A stretch of DNA of 26,133 nt from contig CAJNOQ010002124.1 in NCBI GenBank assembly GCA_905250885.1, positions 1-26,133 of the forward strand, read 5' to 3'. Within the stretch, counting starts at the first letter, position 1, and each line of letters opens with the position of its first letter. Below the pieces are notes generated by a model that saw only the letters and a list, made by a program, of their open reading frames with translations, searched no databases and was not told the origin of the DNA. Source of the stretch: Didymodactylos carnosus. Lineage: Eukaryota; Rotifera; Eurotatoria; Philodinida; Philodinidae. The position numbers were made by a program, and so were the translations under genes. Below are positions 22,255 through 26,133 of this stretch, one piece after another.

Positions 22255-22663
22255 CTATGGACGCTGTATAGTGCCTTAGCAAAAACGCTAAAAGGATTTG
22301 AACCCTTATTGCTTCATTCAAAAGTTATGAGTTTTTCTATTTTGCCGATACAATGCATTACATAAAACATTGAATGATTCATAACTCAATGAAAACAAGG
22401 CATGAAGGACTGAAAATTTTTCCTGTGGCAGTCCTAAGTGTCATTTTAGACAGGTGAGGATGACGGTGTCATTTGAGACGTTTAGAACTGCCACAGGAAA
22501 ACTTTTCAGTCCTTTATACCGTGATTTCACTAGTTATGAATTATTCATTGTTTTATTTAATGGACTGTATCGACAAAACAGAAAAATTCATAACTGTTGA
22601 ATGAAGCAATAGGGATCAAATCCTTTTAGAGTTTCTGCTAAACCACTATATACGTGGTCCCTG
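22255..22663. repeat. 0.41 kb long palindrome (MITE-like)
   Basis: The left arm (about 22255-22450) and right arm (about 22465-22663) are reverse complements at high identity. Examples are CTAAAAGGATTTGA, ATTGCTTCATTCAA and AAGGACTGAAAA on the left, with their complements on the right. The loop is only a few tens of bases, with a local pair GTCATTTTAGACAGGTGAGG and its complement. Transcribed, it would form a hairpin of nearly 200 bp. It codes for nothing. Confidence 0.88.
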
Positions 22664-22683
22664 AAAAATCACAGGATCCAGAC

Positions 22684-22795
22684 TATGTTTTTCGTACAAC
22701 AATCGTGCGCGATCTTACGTACGAAATAAGAAGATTGCATAAGATCGTCTGATTTTGTACGATCATATACGATCTTACGTACGAATGACATACGA
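22684..22795. repeat. CGTACG-rich block related to the element at 23115-24122
   Basis: Contains ATCTTACGTACGAA twice (about 22710-22726 and 22770-22787), plus TTCGTACAAC and TTTGTACGATC. The vocabulary is the same as that of the arms of the larger foldback downstream. Probably a fragment or diverged end of a second copy. Confidence 0.55.
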
Positions 22796-23114
22796 TTCTG
22801 ATTGTCTTTTGTTGGTTTCTCTCGCTATTCTGGTTCTGCTTTTCTTGTGTATATCAATCTCCTCACTTCATTTTTTTTCATGTCATTTAATCATGTATGG
22901 GAAATATAAAAAGTTTAGAAAAAGAGCCGCTAGGTGAAAAAACTAAAAATATTTCAGTTCATCGGATAAATCACATCAGAACAAGACAAAAGAAAAGAAA
23001 TTTTAAAAATAACGTAAATCTATTTAAAAAGAATCAAACAACAGAGGATTACAAAAATATGTGAATTGAGATGAAAAAATGCATTTGTTTCGTGAACTTC
23101 TTCGTTTTTCAGCG

Positions 23115-24122
23115 TCCAGGTCGAAGAGTCGCGCTAAGATCGTACACAATTATGCAAGATCCTGCGAGAAGTAAGAAGTAATATGATTCGTACTGTGGGA
23201 TCGTATGATTTCTTACACTACGATTCTGGTATGGGTCTGATTATATATCGGTGAGGTATTTCGTATGAAATCGCGCAGTATGATGTGTACAAAATCCTTT
23301 GGTAAAAATCTTGCGTGGTGGAGTCGTACGATTTTATATGATTTGAGTCGAAATCATACTCTTTAGATCATTTTTTCGCTTTTGCTGCGATTTATACTTG
23401 AAATGTTAAAAAAAGCTCAATTTCGAATTCAAATGACTTGTTTAGTGTTAGAAGTATATTACTGCAGAAAATTCACTTTCATTTCATAGCACTATAAGCA
23501 CACTAGCTGCTTCACGGCAACATTTAGTATTCTCGAGATATTGTGCGATGCTCAATCCATTCATTTGTTTATCTTCTTTCTTTGAATTGAATTCGGATTA
23601 TTTGATAACACAGTTTTAGTATGATATTCAGAATTCAGAAGAAAGCAGTCAGAAGATTACTTTTGAATACTTTTCCCTTTACTGTCAGTGCGTTTTTAAC
23701 TTGAGTGCTATGCTTATAGGAATTTAGATGGCGAGATTTGCGCTCGAAGCTTCGTGTAAGTGTACTTTCGAAAGCTGTGTTGGGGTGAGTCAAAGCTGCG
23801 CGGATCATAGTAGCGTATAAAAGAGAAAATACTCATGAGTACTCGTAACACTTGAGTACATCCACTAGGTTATCGAAGCACGATTTCGACTGAAATTATA
23901 TGAAATCGTACAACACGAACGTGTACGATTTCTACCAAACGATTTTGTACGAATTATACTGCACCATTCCATAAAAAATATCCGACCGCCATATAATGAG
24001 ACCCGTACAAAAATCGTACTATAAGCAATCATACGATTCCACAGTACGAATCATATTACTTCTTACTTTTCGTACGATCTTGCACAATCGTGTACAATCG
24101 TAGGACGATTCTTCGACCTGGG
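23115..24122. repeat. 1.0 kb foldback element with about 250-bp arms rich in CGTAC
   Basis: The left arm (about 23115-23365) starts CCAGGTCGAAGA and the right arm (about 23870-24122) ends with its complement. The arms match over about 250 bp, for example AGTAAGAAGTAATATGATTC on the left. Both arms repeat a (T/A)CGTAC core many times. The 500-bp interior (23366-23869) has no recognisable coding sequence, so the element is non-autonomous. No target duplication was identified. Confidence 0.88.
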
Positions 24123-24257
24123 TTTTCTTATAATTGATTCTCATTCTCTCTCTTTCATACATGTCATATATCCTATGGTGCGAAAGTCTTGGTATAAACT
24201 AAAACTCATACTTCAAAATATCACTTGCACAAAGAAAACAAACACGTTTTCTCGAAC

Positions 24258-24461
24258 GTTTAACGCAGCTGGAGCAGATTAGCTTAAATTCTTTTTATAG
24301 AAATAGATAACTGTAGTGCAGAAAATTTTCTACAAAATGACATATTATACGATGTTTTAAACATTTAACACAGCTGGAGCAGATTGGCTTAAATTTTTTT
24401 ATAGAAAGAGATAACTGTAGAGCAGAAAATTTTCTACGAAATGACATATTATACGATGTAG
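24258..24461. repeat. Tandem duplication of a 105-bp unit
   Basis: Two direct copies with a period of 105 bp, starting at TAACGCAGCTGGAGCAGATT (24261) and TAACACAGCTGGAGCAGATT (24366). Each ends near GACATATTATACGATGT. They differ by a handful of substitutions and a 1-base gap. Confidence 0.9.
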
Positions 24462-25993
24462 TACAATTTTTTGAAAATTACCTGCAAATATATATGATAT
24501 TTCAAAAAAGTAGAGCAAGACTAGATTTTTTTGGTTCTAAAGGCATGCGATCTGTTAAGATTACATGATAGCCAAAAGCAATCGCAAGTCTAACTGTATG
24601 TTTACAAACGTATTCTTTGCAAAGCATGAACAAAAGTTTTGTTGAACCGAACCTATATGAGTAGGTTCATACCATGGTACTCATACTTTTGGAAAATCAC
24701 GTTTTTCCAGAAAAGATCAAAATCTTTTTTAAGAATGAGGCTCGAGAAAAATTTTTCCCATGCTGATCGGAAGCCTAACTTCCGCTGATTCCGAATACGG
24801 CCTCAGATTAATGCTGACACCAAATTTAAGTCGAGAAAATGCGGTTTTTTCAAAAAGGTACAAAATAATAGAAGGATTTTTCCGACTAACTTTTTCCCGA
24901 GAGGAAAGGACTTCGGATAAAAATTCTTTTGCCGTTAGATAGCCCGTCACTTGAAGTATATAGGCCAATCGTCAAATCAAGAAAAATAACTTGACCTGCA
25001 GGCAGGTCAAAGTTCATGGTCGGACACCCAAAAATATGAAATTTCTCTTCATTCTTCAACACTGTTCAACTGTTGCTTTGGATAATGTGGATTAAATATT
25101 CAAAAATTCTCAGCGAATCTCGGATAAATATTATTAAAAAAACGTCATCGTTCTGACTATTAAATTCTAACAGATTCTTACCCAATCTTGAAAAAATCTT
25201 AGACAGTATAATTTTAGTAAGATCTTACTTAGATAAATCTAAGCGAAATCGTACTAAAATCTTAATAAGCTTCGAGTAAGTTTCTGACTAGGGAATCCGT
25301 CAAGTAAGTAACTGCCGATTATATAGTTAATGGAGCAAGGTTTTCTTCATAGAGTATTTTCGCTTGGGGTATAACTTAGAAGATAAATGTTTATTAAGAT
25401 ACCTATACCTGTCAGAAATATAGAACTTATCTTTCATACGAAGTCGATATTGATCTAAGCAAATGATTCGATAGCTTAATATAACTACTCTTATAATTAA
25501 TACTATTTTGTCAGTATTAGACGGTTCTAAAGAAGCTTTCTAGAAAACCTAAAAACCTGATTTTTCTGAAATTATGATAGTTTCGTAAAACGTCGAAGTC
25601 AAAAAGGTCTTCAATGATGGTAGTTTGTAGAGAAAATATTTTTGACTAAGTGAGCCGTCTCCCAACTCTGAATGATGCCTTGATTAAAAGTTATGGCAGT
25701 TTTACCCCAAACCCTAAAATCTGTACCATATATTACCACTCTCACCCTCACCCTCACTACCCTTTAGCTTAATATTACATGTCGTATCTTTTAAAATGAC
25801 GATGAAGTTTAGATGATAAAAAGTTGAAGCGTTCACAAGGAAATGGTGAAATCACCATTTGCTCCGGCCTATCCGTTATCACCCCTAAATAGTACCACAT
25901 ACAAAGACACATCCGTTAATAGATCACGTTCCCACTTTGTGTAAGTGAAGGACAAAAAGTTAAAAAGAAGGGAATAATCCTGTCTAGTAACGT
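24462..25993. other. Non-coding stretch, no gene recognised
   Basis: The open frames at 24729-24968 (minus) and 24760-24942 (plus) cover the same DNA on opposite strands and show no domain. An AATCTTA/TAAGATT motif recurs at about 25170-25265. A short CCCTCA-like triplet repeat lies at about 25740-25762. A perfect 8-bp-arm palindrome is at 24991. No tRNA was seen. Confidence 0.5.
24991..25010. repeat. Palindrome TTGACCTG-CAGG-CAGGTCAA
   Basis: Perfect 8-bp arms around a 4-base loop. It contains TGACCT and AGGTCA separated by six bases, which is the everted-repeat arrangement of nuclear-receptor half-sites. No nearby gene supports a regulatory role. Confidence 0.6.
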
Positions 25994-26133
25994 TCACAAA
26001 CTGTTCAATAGAACAGGCAAACCTTTACTATTCAACTTTATCAACAGCGCCTCATGCGAGACACGGTCAAAGGCCTTTTGAAAATCAATAAAAACAGCCA
26101 GTACAGGATTCCCCTCATTGAAAGCTGAGACAA
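25994..26133 (-). pseudogene. Second reverse-transcriptase fragment, cut by the window edge
   Basis: On the minus strand the frame from 26131 to a TGA at 25994-25996 reads VFIDFQKAFDRVSHEALLIK, the catalytic A-box of a non-LTR retrotransposon reverse transcriptase. It continues beyond the window at its 5' side. The stop after about 45 codons, with no GVPQGS block following in frame, suggests a truncated or decayed copy. The motif differs from that of the element at 17290-18700, so it is a different family. Confidence 0.75.

Noticed and set aside
21957-22937. Open frames at 21957-22145 (minus) and 22755-22937 (plus)
   Set aside because: Both fall within or next to palindromic repeats and show no domain.
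24729-24968. Overlapping open frames on both strands
   Set aside because: Mirror-image frames of similar length without motifs are most simply chance in a stop-poor segment.
1-26133. CRISPR array, tRNA or rRNA genes, bacterial operon signals
   Set aside because: No regularly spaced direct repeats, no recognisable tRNA or rRNA signatures and no ribosome-binding sites were seen. GT-AG introns show the DNA is eukaryotic.

Overview
The window looks like nuclear DNA of a small invertebrate, most probably a bdelloid rotifer. This is an inference. The base composition is AT-rich, and most introns are short (55-95 bp) with GT-AG ends. One gene is an ABC transporter of the animal ABCA type. It sits beside three genes whose closest relatives I recall from bacteria or fungi (a CtBP-type hydroxyacid dehydrogenase, a HalD/ArpA-like 2-oxoglutarate oxygenase and an SGPGS-type methyltransferase). 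Much of the rest is transposon debris. Three genes have a strong 3' splice acceptor just upstream of the ATG, as expected for spliced-leader trans-splicing, which bdelloids are known to use. No species can be named from the sequence alone.

Layout. 1-3630: a low-quality G-run with one N, non-coding DNA, and a 1.2 kb foldback element (1968-3173). 3632-4588 (+): an intronless 318-aa D-2-hydroxyacid dehydrogenase. 4589-6987: non-coding, with a CA microsatellite. 6988-7887 (+): a two-exon, 275-aa Fe(II)/2OG oxygenase. 8701-15561 (-): a ten-exon, 1661-aa full-length ABCA transporter. Its exon lengths sum to a whole number of codons and all nine introns are GT-AG. One intron carries a 0.46 kb foldback element. 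15577-17290: non-coding. 17290-18700 (-): a dead non-LTR retrotransposon with four in-frame stops and an altered catalytic motif. 19074-21586 (-): a two-exon, 306-aa membrane-anchored methyltransferase. Its 1.6 kb intron is mostly a TA-flanked inverted-repeat element, and a 155-bp hAT-type MITE with a perfect 8-bp target duplication lies just upstream. 21900-24460: three more long palindromic or foldback elements and a 105-bp tandem duplication. 24462-26133: non-coding, ending in a second reverse-transcriptase fragment cut by the window edge.

The four intact genes do not form an obvious pathway. They read as independent units: two enzymes on the plus strand, and a lipid-type transporter and a Golgi- or ER-anchored methyltransferase on the minus strand. 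What is unusual is the density of unrelated long inverted repeats (six in 26 kb, two of them inside introns). They imply heavy activity of non-autonomous DNA transposons and could give rise to double-stranded RNA.
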